Source: Zhengitettix transpicula (Eukaryota; Arthropoda; Insecta; Orthoptera; Tetrigidae). Taken from it: DNA of 64,000 bases. Below are positions 13,463 through 24,925 of this stretch, piece after piece. The DNA is taken from positions 73,704,139 through 73,768,138 of the forward strand of contig CM073595.1 of NCBI GenBank assembly GCA_037074705.1. The letters are read 5' to 3'. The notes under the pieces are model-generated. The model was given only the letters and a program-made list of their open reading frames with translations. It searched no databases and had not been told where the DNA came from. The position numbers and the translations under genes were made by a program. Every line of letters begins with the position of its first letter. Position 1 is the stretch's first letter.

Positions 13463-16400
13463 TTACAAAACTCTGTATCTATAAAAGTTCATAAAGCTCT
13501 CAGAAATGTTCCAGCCGATTGTTAAGGTTATTATATACATAAATAACAAGGCGGTTAATGGATATAAAAATATGTTTGTCCTATGCAGGATTGGTAAACC
13601 TGAAACAAGATAAAAAAAACAAGTACTAAATCTGGGTAGAAGTGTATTAAATATGTTGCTTGATTTATATTTTTAGAAGAATTAGTGCTTCTGAAAAAAT
13701 GATGTTACAACATAACACTTCACATAGACTTATCACAAAATAGCATTATTGTTATTAAATAATTATCACCTATATTTCAATATTAATTATCATTAATATT
13801 TGATTAAACTATCGAATAAAATTATATTAAGTAAATATATCAATTTCATACTTACAACTATATCCCAAAAATGTAATGTAAACATAGTAGCCTAGAGCTA
13901 CAAACCACAGTGTGTTTCCAAATAGTCTTGACAGAAACCAATCATGATTAATTAACACTGGAAAGAAAAGAAATATTTGTGAAATCTAAAAGGTCTAATA
14001 AATAATCCTTAAATAAAATTTTAACAGCTATTTCATGGGATTAAATAAAATAACTTTAGGTAGATTAATAGTGTTACACTGTTCCACCAATGTACAAAAA
14101 CCATTGTGATAAAAAATACAAGAATATTCTTCAAATATATAATTTTGTAATATAAGAATAATAATTTGAAATTAAGTGGAATACCCATCACCTCTCCTCC
14201 CTTAAAAAAACAATACACTACCAACCAATGATTTGTAATTAAAAGAAAATGTTGAAATTATAATGAATTAATATTGAACAATTTGGATAAAAGTAATCTC
14301 CAAACAAGAGAACATGGAATTTGAAAGGTGTAAACAATTACATACCACTAAAAAGCAAAGGCTGGAACACATGCAAAATTATCAATAGAGGAAAAAATGC
14401 ATTGAGGTGCACATCAAATGCATATCCCCACTCAACATCCTGGTCCCTACACGATGGTTTCAATAAATACTTATTGCTAATGAACCTGAAACAAAACAAT
14501 GATAAATAGAAATAAGAATAAATAATATTTTCTGATAAACAGAAAATTGGTAGCTTTGTTTCATATATTTGGGTTGGATAAGTTTTTAGTGTTCATTTAA
14601 GAATTACCCTACATTTGTCTGGATTGTTCATGTCAGAAACAAGAAGATTATTTCCACAAATCTGCTTTCCCAACTCCAACTTTACATAATGCATAATCAT
14701 CCACCAAATATACACAATTGTTTCTCATTCCCTCGAAAATTTGTCATGCATAACACAATATGAAAATTGACAGTACAAAGATATGCAATAATTTACAGTA
14801 GTGTTATTAATTCTTTATAGAAATTTTATATACAATGCTGAGATTAATCCTCTTATTATCAAAATTTTATACATTCCTTTAATCATACCATTTGGTTAAA
14901 ACTTTCTCCTTCTGTACAACCAACCAAATATATATTACTTATTTTAAAAGGCAATAATGTGAATAAAGTTGCACACACTTTCACGCACTATGCTCACATC
15001 ACTTCAGCCAGCACAACTAACTAAATTTTTCACATACTCCAGAGAATTTAACTTTTTAGGATCCAGCCTACTGACGCCAAGATGTTTTGCCCACATACAC
15101 CAGTCTACATCAATTGTTCAATAAAACTGCCTACCAGTACCAGACAGCAATATGTTTTGCCTGTGGACTCCAACTCCAAACTGCAGCAACTAATGGCATT
15201 GGTAGATCATAATTATTGTCTGGTAATTTCTATAAGTATATACACCCTGCTAGGCTTTCCCTTAAATAAACAGATGGTACAGTCAGCCTGGGAAGAAATA
15301 GATCTACTGTCCTGAAGAAGGCGGCTCAATTCCTCAAATACTATTTCTTCCCAGCTTGACTACACCAACTTAAAATTTAAGGTAAGTTATCTGCTCTCTG
15401 TCCCTCCTTTCTATGGAAACAAGTTACTTAATTTGGATCGGAAAGAGGGACAGACAGGAGCAGCTGACTTACTTAAATCGAGAGTTTGTGTAGCCAGGTG
15501 GGAACAAATAATTATTCATATATTTGGTAGTCTGATCATCATATATATGGGTTATACATTATATATGTATACATTCAAACTTGGATAGTGAGGAAGGATA
15601 GAAATAAATAGGAGAAATAGGAGGATTACGCTTTATGTGAAGAATTACGCACATAGAAAAGCATGTCATGGCATAGGAAACGTTCTGACAGTGATCATTC
15701 ATACAAAGCACCCTATATAAACATTCTATATAGGCCAAACCAAAAGACCCCTCCCTTAACGAATAGCCAACCACTGCAACACTGTCAAACTTTCCAAAAT
15801 TCAATTCCCAGTACCTGCTGACACCCAAAGCAACAATATAAACAATTTTGACCAATGCTTCACACTCACCATCCTTAAAGCTCTACCCCCTGATTCATCA
15901 GAGGTAGAACTCCATCTGTGGGAACTCTCTTTCCAACATGTCTTTAAGTCCAGGCAAAGCCCTCGACTCAACATCCTTTAAATAGTCCCCTTCCTACCTG
16001 CCATCCCCACTTTCACAAGGTCATGTGAGTATGTATGAGCATGCTCATGTATATATGTGTATGCATGTGTGTATGTGTATGTCTGTGCATGTTTATATGT
16101 ATGATTAAGCATATATGTGTATATAGGGTGCTTTGTATGCATGATCATGCTGGGAGCCTCCATAAATTTGAAGAACAAGCTTCAGTTCCTTATGGCGACA
16201 CCGCACTTCACTTTCAGGTAAGCCACAACCTATCTCTCTTTCCTTTCCATACCAATATTGAAATTATATATATTGTATTGTAGTAATTAAAAGGGCAATT
16301 ATTAATAAATAATTAAGAGAACTGCTGAACTCTAATTGTTATCGGCGAACACACAGATTAAACACAAGAATGGCCAGTAATCGAGGCCTAAGGTATTGTA

Positions 16401-19400
16401 GACATGGCGCACTGAGACAGAGGTATAAGTTGTTAGTTGGCGATGGAATTCAGTCTAGGACGGAACAAAAGTTAAAACTCGAGCGGAGACAATACTCTGT
16501 TAATGCATTATTAAAAGTATTGGAGAACATAGAGCAGCAGTAAAGTCAAACATTCATGAAAGTTTTGCATAAGTAAATATTGCTAAGCAATAGCCGTCTT
16601 CGTCCGGATTGAGCTTTACTGAAATCAGCGTGGAGTAGTACCGTGATCACATTGACGAATTTGTTGTGGAGCAGAGCAGCATTCGAGTTACAGCTAATTT
16701 GCCAAATTATCAAGTGAAGTGTTAGATTCTGTGAAAAATAAGGCCTATTGTAAACATTAAAGTGTGTGTGAAAGTGTTCCGGAACAAGGTAGAAATTGAT
16801 TGCCCAGGTACCAACAAAACAGTAAGTTTAATTGAAAATTCATTAATTGTAAACGTTAACGTAAACATAGCTGTCAGATGTCATTTTTTTTTTTTACTAT
16901 TGAAAATATTGATTTGTAATAAATTCACAAGTGTGCATTGGCACAGAAATTGGATTGTCTTAAAAATGAGTAATAATATTCTTTATTTAAAAGGCCCAGA
17001 TCAAGACCCTGAGATTAGGAGTAAAAAGTTTTTTGTACATAATGATTGTTGTAAAAGGGCATTGGTCAGTTTAATAGATTTATGATTTATTATACTTCCA
17101 TTTGAATTTGAATTGATGCATTATTGTGGGCAGTGTTTTTATTTTAAACATAATTATATTGTAAATACCACAAAAATTGGCTTCACCAATGTGGGAAAAT
17201 ATTCATTTAATTAAATTAGTAGTTGATTACTACAATATATATAATTTTTCATTATTCACTTTTGGCCATGATAATGAATATAAAATTTTGGAATGTTTTA
17301 TATAGCTTTTGGTAAGTATAGTGATGATGACGACATAAGAATAATAATATTAAATTATTATTTCAAGATAATGTTAAGTACTTACCAAATTATTGTTGCT
17401 ATCATCAGTCCAACGCCAATACAATCAACAAATATTACATACAACAGGAATTTTATGAAACCCCAAATACTTAGCCTCAAAACCAAAGCAAACCCCAAAG
17501 ATGATGCTGTAAGAAAATAACAGATAATAAATAAAATATAAACAACTTTATGAATATGAACTATTGATTAATTTTGCACTAATTAAGTAAATTCATAAAT
17601 CTGTAGTTTTATTCATTCAAAGCGCAAAAGTTTGACTATATGAAAAAATAATGTATTTACTTTTATATTTTCTGTCTCAAATTTTGTTTAAGTTATTATA
17701 TATTATTTCATTATTATTTAATTATCAGACATAATACATAAAGGTTTTGCCATACACACAAATTTATTCAATAATGCAACTGTAGAAATCACAATGTATA
17801 TCATCCTACAATTTTTTCCAAATATGGAAATTACAGTTATTTATGCACTTGTTTTAACACATTATGGTGGCTATATAACAAGTTAGTTAATAAATCATGC
17901 AGACCTACCACATAGCCAAAATGTAAGAAGAACTAGAAATGCAGGATCATCTCTGGCAAACTGAGATTTAGTTTCTAGAAATAAATACAGAATTAAATTA
18001 TTAATAAAGGACATAGGCTCACACACAAAGAAGAGACAGTCATATAATTTTGTCAGAAAAAAAATTGAATGCAGCACATTTAAAAATTATTCGGATAAAT
18101 TATATAAAGATAAAATCAGATAATTAATTTTTTCCCTTGTATGTATTTACTGACAAAAATTAATATTTCTAAAATATTTAGACTAATAAAAAAGAACATG
18201 AAATAACAGTTCTACTTACGTTTTCTGTAATGGAAGTTTCTGTAAACAGTCTGTGGTGCAATAAAGAGATATATCATTTGCCACATTGCAAACTCAAAGT
18301 CCATTTGTTGAAATTTTACAAGTCTCCGTAGGTACTTGTAACGTTTTGCTGCAGCACTCATGCAGTCCAGTCTATATGGTGCAAATAAAATATCTACTTA
18401 GTTAAATAATAGTTCATAACAAGAACAATGATGCAGAGCTAAAACAATAAAACAAAGATTCATCACAAAAAATGAATTTCAGCGCTGTAGAGCTGTTAAC
18501 ATCGTCAACAGTATGCCATTTAAAAGTAGGAAAATACACTACAATAAATACTTAAACATGTACAGTGATATTTAGCATCCATTAACTTATTGTCATTAGC
18601 ATAAGTATCTTGTGCATTAAGCAGTATATGAACACATATAGACATAGAGTTTTTCTATAATGATCCTTTTAACACAATTAAATAATTGAATATAAGTTCA
18701 AATAGATAAATATAAATTACATGGGTGAAAATATATATTAGAGCAAGGAAAGGTTTGTATTTACACCTTTCATAAAATGGAAAACTGTTAAAGATAATGA
18801 CAGTCTTTGTTTTATTGTTTTGTATCACAACATGCAACTTTATGATATACAAAAAAAAATTATATTTAGAAAAATAGTTTTAAATTATATAAATGTGTAT
18901 GTGTTAAAATTTGTGTTCCCTATTGTACCTAGAAACTTTGAGGAGTCATGTTTCTATTGTATAATATTTTCCTTTGTTTAGGGTTTCTATGCCTGATTAA
19001 GTAACGATTCAACTACTAGTAAAAGCTGAAATAAGTTAATATTTCAAAAGCAGAGTTGTTTGAAATTTAACTGAACTTGAAGATAATCAAAGAACAGAAA
19101 GAATAAAGTAAAAAGCTGCACAGAACTGAAACTAGATTGCTTGAAAGCATCAGTAGTTTTTGGGTGTGGTTTTATCGAATAATGTGTGAAAATTATATAC
19201 ATAGAAAACCAATTAATAATAAGGCATTACAGATATTTAATCAGTCTCAATAATTAATTTAAAACTCAATCACTGTAAATTTTTAATTATTCCTGAAAAT
19301 CTCAAATTTAGGAACCAGTTTATTTCATTCCAGTGAATAATTATCAAAACAAATTATGTAAATATGTGATGGGTATGAGTCTTAAGAAATATTTAAAATT

Positions 19401-19891
19401 AGTCTGAACACATATCTGCAGGATCACTACTTTTACTCTGGTTATAAAGAATTAATGCTGCTATGAATTCAAGTCCAAAAGAATTGAAATTATTTTATGA
19501 ATTTTCTTACAAGACTAACAGTTGTAAAATATGTAATTTTATATATTTATTGTAAATGTAAAATATAAAAGTTTAGACTGGGGGAACCGTATATTTTATA
19601 TGTAGACTGAACCAATAAAATATCACTTCTTTGTTTATTTATGTCCAATCGTTAAGCTAACATAAACAAACTAATGATGTTGCTAATATATTTAATCTTA
19701 TTTATGTTTTTAACTTTGCAGAATATGTAAGATATGACTAAGAACTATTACTAGGTTATGAAATGTAGAAATTTGGCATGATACCTGTATGTAACCGGCA
19801 AAGGTAAAGGTGATCCCGTGCGGAGTGTGCTACTTATAGTAGAAGAGCTACGATTTAATGGTGGAGGAACGAAATTTTTGTTATTTACCAT
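13463..19891 (-). CDS. unc-50: UNC50 family Golgi membrane protein, seven exons, complete
   Basis: Minus-strand exons 19785-19891, 18220-18371, 17909-17974, 17386-17506, 14346-14485, 13856-13957 and 13463-13599 all have GT-AG borders and matching phases and give 274 aa (human UNC50 is 259). Family landmarks are plain: KRYKYLRRL and QMDFEFAMWQ in exon 2, QFARDDPAFLVLL in exon 3, DVEWGYAFDVHLNAF in exon 5, GNTLWFVALGYYVYITFLGY in exon 6 and a C-terminal NFYRYRV in exon 7. Several hydrophobic segments fit a multipass protein. Known UNC50/Gmh1 proteins sit in Golgi membranes, bind ARF exchange factors, and in C. elegans are needed for nicotinic acetylcholine receptor trafficking. The first 35 residues (Ser/Pro-rich) are poorly conserved, as usual. 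Intron 4 (14486-17385) carries Penelope-like and foldback repeats. The gene is head-to-head with NWD2 and converges on the Ly6 gene. Confidence 0.95.
15345..15510. repeat. Foldback repeat in UNC50 intron 4
   Basis: Two inverted arms of about 70 nt (cttcccagcttgactaca... at about 15345 against ...gtgtagccaggtgggaac ending about 15510) flank a short centre. Each arm contains a gtaagt-like block and a CTCTGTCCCTC block. Upstream, 15311-15340 carries CCTGAAGAAGGCGGCTC, the same motif found in the Penelope-associated repeats at 61 kb, so this is probably a diverged member of that family. Confidence 0.65.
15697..15981 (+). pseudogene. Penelope-like element GIY-YIG endonuclease relic
   Basis: One plus-strand frame, broken by two TAA stops, reads FYIGQTKRPL, then RIANHCNTVKLSK, FDQCFTLTILKALPPDSSEVE, LHLWELSFQHVF and finally RLNIL before a natural-looking stop at 15979-15981. 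This matches the C-terminal GIY-YIG endonuclease of Penelope-like retroelements: the YIG strand with Gln-Thr, the conserved Arg-x-x-x-His, the ITILK strand, the Glu/Trp helix and a terminal LNI. The upstream reverse transcriptase is not visible here. The block is bounded by inverted repeats (about 15691-15720 and 16120-16150 share a 30-nt sequence including aaagcaccctat). It lies antisense in UNC50 intron 4. Confidence 0.7.
16024..16118. repeat. Degenerate (TG/TA) microsatellite
   Basis: Alternating purine-pyrimidine sequence rich in tatg, tgtg and atgt units, with no gene content. Confidence 0.7.
16120..16272 (+). repeat. Right end of the Penelope-associated repeat
   Basis: Carries the block GAGCCTCC, TTTGAAGAA, CTTCAGTTCC, TTATGGCGACACC and CTTTCAGGTAAGCCACAAC followed by ccataccaatattg. 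The same order occurs at 61193-61303 and in inverted form at 60719-60820. It sits 140 bp past the stop of the GIY-YIG relic, which ties this repeat family to Penelope-like elements. Confidence 0.7.
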
Positions 19892-21419
19892 ATTTTAAGG
19901 AACCAAGCGTTACATTCAAATGCTTGGTGATACTTGCAAACATTCCAAATAAACGCCACAAACTATGATAAAGCCGAGTTTTAAGATGTTTCGAGAACTA
20001 TCCGTACCCCTAAATAAGCAAACATAATGCACATTTAATCGGTACACAAATTACCACCACAATATATTATGGTACGTTTACGACATTTAAGTGCCGTGCG
20101 TTCTTGATAAAATTATTCGGTCGACAAACGTCATGTAATAACCAAAGCACTTAGGCCACAACTATCAATAATGGAAGATAAAAGAGATGCTTTGGAGCTA
20201 ATAATTATCGACTATCGATAAACATTGATATAACAAAAATCATTTTCACTTTCATAAAAAAATAAGACTTATCTTATTCTAAATATTTTTCAGTATACAT
20301 ATTTTTCTGGAAGTGGAAAACCTTTTCCAAGCTTAGTACGTTTACATAACTAGATCAATATAAAGTATCAACTTAATTCGAAAAGTAAATCAAATATGTC
20401 TCGTTTGTATAGTATTTGTCGTAACACTTGGAAATTTTTAATAATAATTCCGTAGTTTAGTCGTATAAATCAACGCACATTAAACAAATATCAACTATTG
20501 TGTTTGTGTAATGTTAACTCCATCAACAGAAAATTTTAAGATTAAGAATAACATATTCAATTAAACTGTTTGTTTTCTATTCTATTCATTAATCGAAACC
20601 AACAAATAACATAACTAAAAAAACTTACGAACATTGAGTAATTGGATTACCAAATGTTATAAAGATTACAACTACAGAGGAATAAGGATTACATTAAATT
20701 GGTAGAGATAGTCAAATATACGTGTAAGGAATTATTACAAGCATCAATGTAAAATATTAAATAGGGCAATGGAAGCTGCAAAAGTATAGATTATTCCATA
20801 AAAGTTGAAAACCGTGGAAAACGGAATAATTTTTTTTAAGAAAATCAGAATTATTATATATCAAAGTCATATCAAATGTATTTACCACTAAATATAGCAG
20901 TAATGTCAAATAAATGTAACGATGACATTATTCCAGTGTGTGAAGAAATAATAGTAAGGGGAAGTAAACAATTAAAAAGAACAAATAAAGTACTACAAAG
21001 AATTATAAATGGCAAGGTTTTTGACATAACTTTCGTATTCAAATATCCATTTGATTAAAACTAACTTTAAGTCCATAAATAATAAATAGCAACAAAGAAA
21101 ACACAGACGTTATCAGAAATTATTTCCCTATTATCCCTCCTTCCTGTTTCCGCAAAAAGTTTTAAGGTCGTAAGGTATAATATAACCACTCAATAATAAT
21201 AATAACAGCAGTCTACTCTCTTTTTCTCAGTTTGGATGTCGAAAAAATTTATTAATCGTGCCAAAATTCATTAAATTATCTAATTGTGCAGGCATCTGCT
21301 GTGATGCACATTTACATTCGGTTCCTGATCATTTCGCGTTTTTCTATTGACATAATGTGAAATAAAAAGTTAAGTAATGTTTACCACGAAAACTAATTGT
21401 GAATTGATTGATTGACCGA
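19892..21419. other. Space between divergent UNC50 and NWD2 genes
   Basis: AT-rich, no coding exon. It should hold the UNC50 promoter (minus strand, just above 19891). Confidence 0.4.
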
Positions 21420-21491
21420 GAAAACTGCATTCCAGTGTGAGTCCGCCTGTTGACGCAGTTGCGGCTGAGCCTCGCGGCTGGGCGATCTCTT
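21420..21491 (+). promoter_or_regulatory. Possible non-coding first exon of NWD2
   Basis: A short GC-rich stretch (gcagttgcggctgagcctc...) in AT-rich DNA ends at a good donor (atctctt|gtaagtac at 21491/21492). The NWD2 start-codon exon is preceded by a strong acceptor, so an upstream non-coding exon must exist, and this is the best candidate seen. The left border is a guess. Confidence 0.25.
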
Positions 21492-23689
21492 GTAAGTACG
21501 AGCACGAAACCGTGTGCCCAAGTTGTTTTGTTTGGGAACAATTTACGAATCAACGTAAAACAATTGCCTCCATTCAAATTACTCTTCGTAATTGACAAAT
21601 AAACAGACAGGTAGATCTTTCAATACGCTGTTAATTCAGATAGAAATATAATCATTGAATGAAAATATTAGATAAACTCTTATCGGGTTACAAAGCGGAT
21701 GAAATTCTTTCCTGAAAAATAATTTATCCTCTAATATTGTAAACCTATTAAAAAGCTTCTTGTAGTTGGAATATTTCCCTTTGCGAGTGAAAATAACACT
21801 GACGTGTAAGAAACGGTAACTTAGATTTTAACATTATACTTCTGAAAACTGAAGCTTAAAAACTTGTTCCATTCCTAAATTTATTTTAATTACTGCTTAA
21901 GAAGAAAACGACGAATCATAATTTCGCTCTTCCATGTCAAATCTATAACTGCTTTGATAATGTTTTATCGAGTATCATGGCTTAGGAAACTCCAACTCAT
22001 CAAAGGCAGACATCAGGGTCCGTGATTTATTTGCCCTTGTCTCGACGTCTACAATGTGCGCACAACCTTTGAGCACTTATTCAGATAGCTTAATAGGAAG
22101 TCAAAATTTTAACTAAATTGTAGAAAAGTAGTTGAGATACTCAGTTCCTATCGAGAAGATGAGCTTCAGGTCTGTTAAACAAATAAGGAATTTTACAGAA
22201 ATTATAATAATACTCAATAATTATTATTATCTCCGTACATTAAATAACAACTTTCGTACAAACGGATATTTTAATATAAATCTAATTTTGTTCGTTCAGT
22301 GATAGAATATAATTGATAATTTCGTTCTTCAGATAAAACAGTGCGACGAAGAAAGGCAAATTAAATATGGTTCTTTTACAACGTAACAATTAAAATAGGT
22401 TATTAATTCTTTTCTGTTATTAATATCCTAATCCTGGAGAACTGTTCGTAAGTTGAATGGGAGTACCCGTAATTAGATAATCAGGGGTGAGTTTTTATAC
22501 ATGCGTTACCCAACTGGTTCGGATACCAGTGTTCGAATATCCAGGAAGATAATCTGATATTGGACTTTCCAGGATTTCATACATACTGTGATGGAGAACA
22601 TGACTAGCTCTAGTAAGAGAATCACTTTCGGCTTTATTATAAAACAGCAGACTTGTATTCACAATCATACGGCATTCTTATATAATGAATATTCATAGAA
22701 TATTTCGCATTAAAGCAACAGAATATCTAGATAGAAAAATATTAATTGCATTGAACTTTTTAAAAAATTTTCGGATGTACAAAACTATGCACTCAATGGG
22801 AAACGAAAAGCTCAATTCATGTGAATACAAAATTGTATGCGTTCTACAAATTGGTCAATTTCATGAACTAAAACTTGCAAGAATTTCATAATCTGCGCGT
22901 AACTTACGTCAATGGACATCTTAATGGGTAGCATTCTGCCAGGTTAACAGAATTCGAAAAACGAAACCAACAAAATACTAATCTCGTTCAATATTGGGCT
23001 TTAATTATCGATTATCGCGATTCGCGTAAAAGTTTTCTTATTGATTACGTTGAAACCTTCATTTCCCACGTATTTCGTGTTCCGTAGCTGTTTTTTCTAG
23101 CACTGTGCTAGGACCTGTCGGTCTAGGTTACTCTATTGTTGGACGCGTGGTTCTGTGGGCAAGTCGATAGAAGTCTGCCGATCGATACGAACCTGGCACC
23201 ACCAGCCACAGAACCGCGGGTGCCTCAAAGAACAGCTGGAAACAGTATCCGATGCTTTCAAGGAGACGACGATACGTCTAGTAATTGATATATTAGTCTA
23301 TACAACATCGAATAGACACCGTGGAATGAATGTTCAAACGTCTGTTATTTTATAGATTATTAATTAATTGATTGTATATTCACGAAATCAAATATTTTAT
23401 AAGTACGAAGAATGTGCTTGTAATTTGGACGAGCTTAAAAAATATAATTGAAGCATCGAAATTCAAAAAATAGTACTCTATATGTTTGATATTATAGAAA
23501 TATAATATTGCTTTAAATATTTAAAGTACAATTGAGATTCAGATGTTTTTAACTACCGATAGGAAAGTACTTTGAATCCATTTTTACTGGATTATAGTTT
23601 TCTTGAAAGGGGAGTTCCGCAAACCTATAAATTTCAAATGAAAAGTTATTCTCAACTTTTAAATTTAAATGGAATTTCCATTAAGAATT
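21492..23689. other. No gene recognised
   Basis: AT-rich. A small inverted pair (ggttctgtgg near 23150 and ccacagaacc near 23207) sits in a GC-richer patch at 23140-23280, with no recognised coding content. Confidence 0.35.
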
Positions 23690-23848
23690 GTTTTTTATAT
23701 TGATTATTTACAGTCGCATCAACATCTTAAGTTATTTTGCCTTGTCGGGGAACTGATTTACTCACATCATCATCCGTGCCCTCGCCGGGATTCGAACTCG
23801 GACCTCTGTGTTGCGAAGTCACGCTGACCCCTACACCACAGGAAGTTG
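23690..23848 (-). repeat. tRNA-derived SINE, minus strand
   Basis: On the minus strand it starts near 23848 with an A box TGGTGTAGGGG (23828-23838), followed about 30 nt later by a B box GAGTTCGAATCCC (23787-23799), then a body with GGCGAGGGCACGGATG and a tail ending GCGACTGTAAATAATC plus A-rich sequence. Spacing and boxes fit an RNA polymerase III promoter derived from a tRNA. A second copy sharing the B-box half and the tail lies at 26506-26680. Confidence 0.75.
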
Positions 23849-24217
23849 GTTTAAAAATGTCCTTTGAAATCCAAACTGCAAGTTGTGGTTTGCTTCAGGC
23901 ATGAAGAATGTATTTTTCCTAGCATCTTGACCGGTTTGTTTCAGTCTATTGCCTCTCCATTATGACCAATAGATTTACCATTTTTCTATTATACTATGGC
24001 AAACGTGTCAGCGTTTTCAATAAATTTGCGATCACTGGTAGTTTTCTAAGTTATTTCCTTATGCTGACATACTTCTACTTCATTTTACAATACACATTTT
24101 TCAGTTTCATCAGATCTTTCGGTTGTACGTTTATTTATTTCAGTAAATGCATTGACGTTCTCAAAAATATTTGTGCTAGTAGTAGAGAACATAATTTTTA
24201 GTCAGTTATATAAATTA

Positions 24218-24640
24218 CTTTCGCCAGCTCAATTTGGTTTTCACATAAGCTATTCATCACAAAAGTAAATATATTCTCAACTAGAGGAAGTATTAGAGGA
24301 ATTAAATAATAAACGATACGCATTAGAAATATTCCTTTATCTCTTAAAAACATTTGACTGTGTGGCTCATGATACAATTGAGGAAAAATTAAATTCTATG
24401 CAACTTTTAATATGTTTAATTTATTTGTTAGGTCTTATTCGTCGGTCAGGAAGCAAAAAGTCATACTGAAAAGATCTTTCAGACAAACATTTATTTCCTA
24501 CTGTGGACAATTCTGTTTTAGGCTCGCTGTTATTTTTAATTCAGAATATAAACATGATCTGGCAAGGTTAACGAATTGTGTCTGTAAAGCTGTTCGTTTT
24601 CCAGATGACACGAACGTATTAATTACCAACATACGCTTCC
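24218..24640 (+). pseudogene. Decayed LINE reverse transcriptase
   Basis: Reads LSPAQFGF, then LNNKRYALEIFLYLLKTFDC and VAHDTIEEKLNS in one frame. After frame changes come VRKQKVILKRSF and AVRFPDDTNVLIT. These follow the order of non-LTR reverse transcriptase motifs (QFGFR, fLDLSKAFDcVnHdiL, R-Q-x-V, F/YADD). The catalytic box is FPDD rather than FADD/YADD, and stops interrupt the frame, so the copy is dead. It lies just upstream of the NWD2 coding start. Confidence 0.7.
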
Positions 24641-24925
24641 CACCTCAAGTAGTCAATCACATGTTGTAATAACATTGGTTTTCTATAAATCTACTGATGT
24701 TAAATTGTGTCATAACACACTACACGATTTCATAGTACAAATTCCACTTTACTGAATATATCTAGAGTATAATTTGTGATATGAAGCAGAAAGTATAAAA
24801 TTTTTGCGATTCTGATGTAAGATTTCTCAAATACTGTCACAATCAACTACTTCTTCTTTATTTATAGATGAAATACTAAGAAATTTATATTTTTTTGATT
24901 TTTCAGCTACTCCTAGTAATCAGTT

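Noticed and set aside
22500..22560. B-box-like gtgttcgaatatcc near ggttcggatacc
   Set aside because: No A box and no tRNA fold; at most a very old SINE trace.
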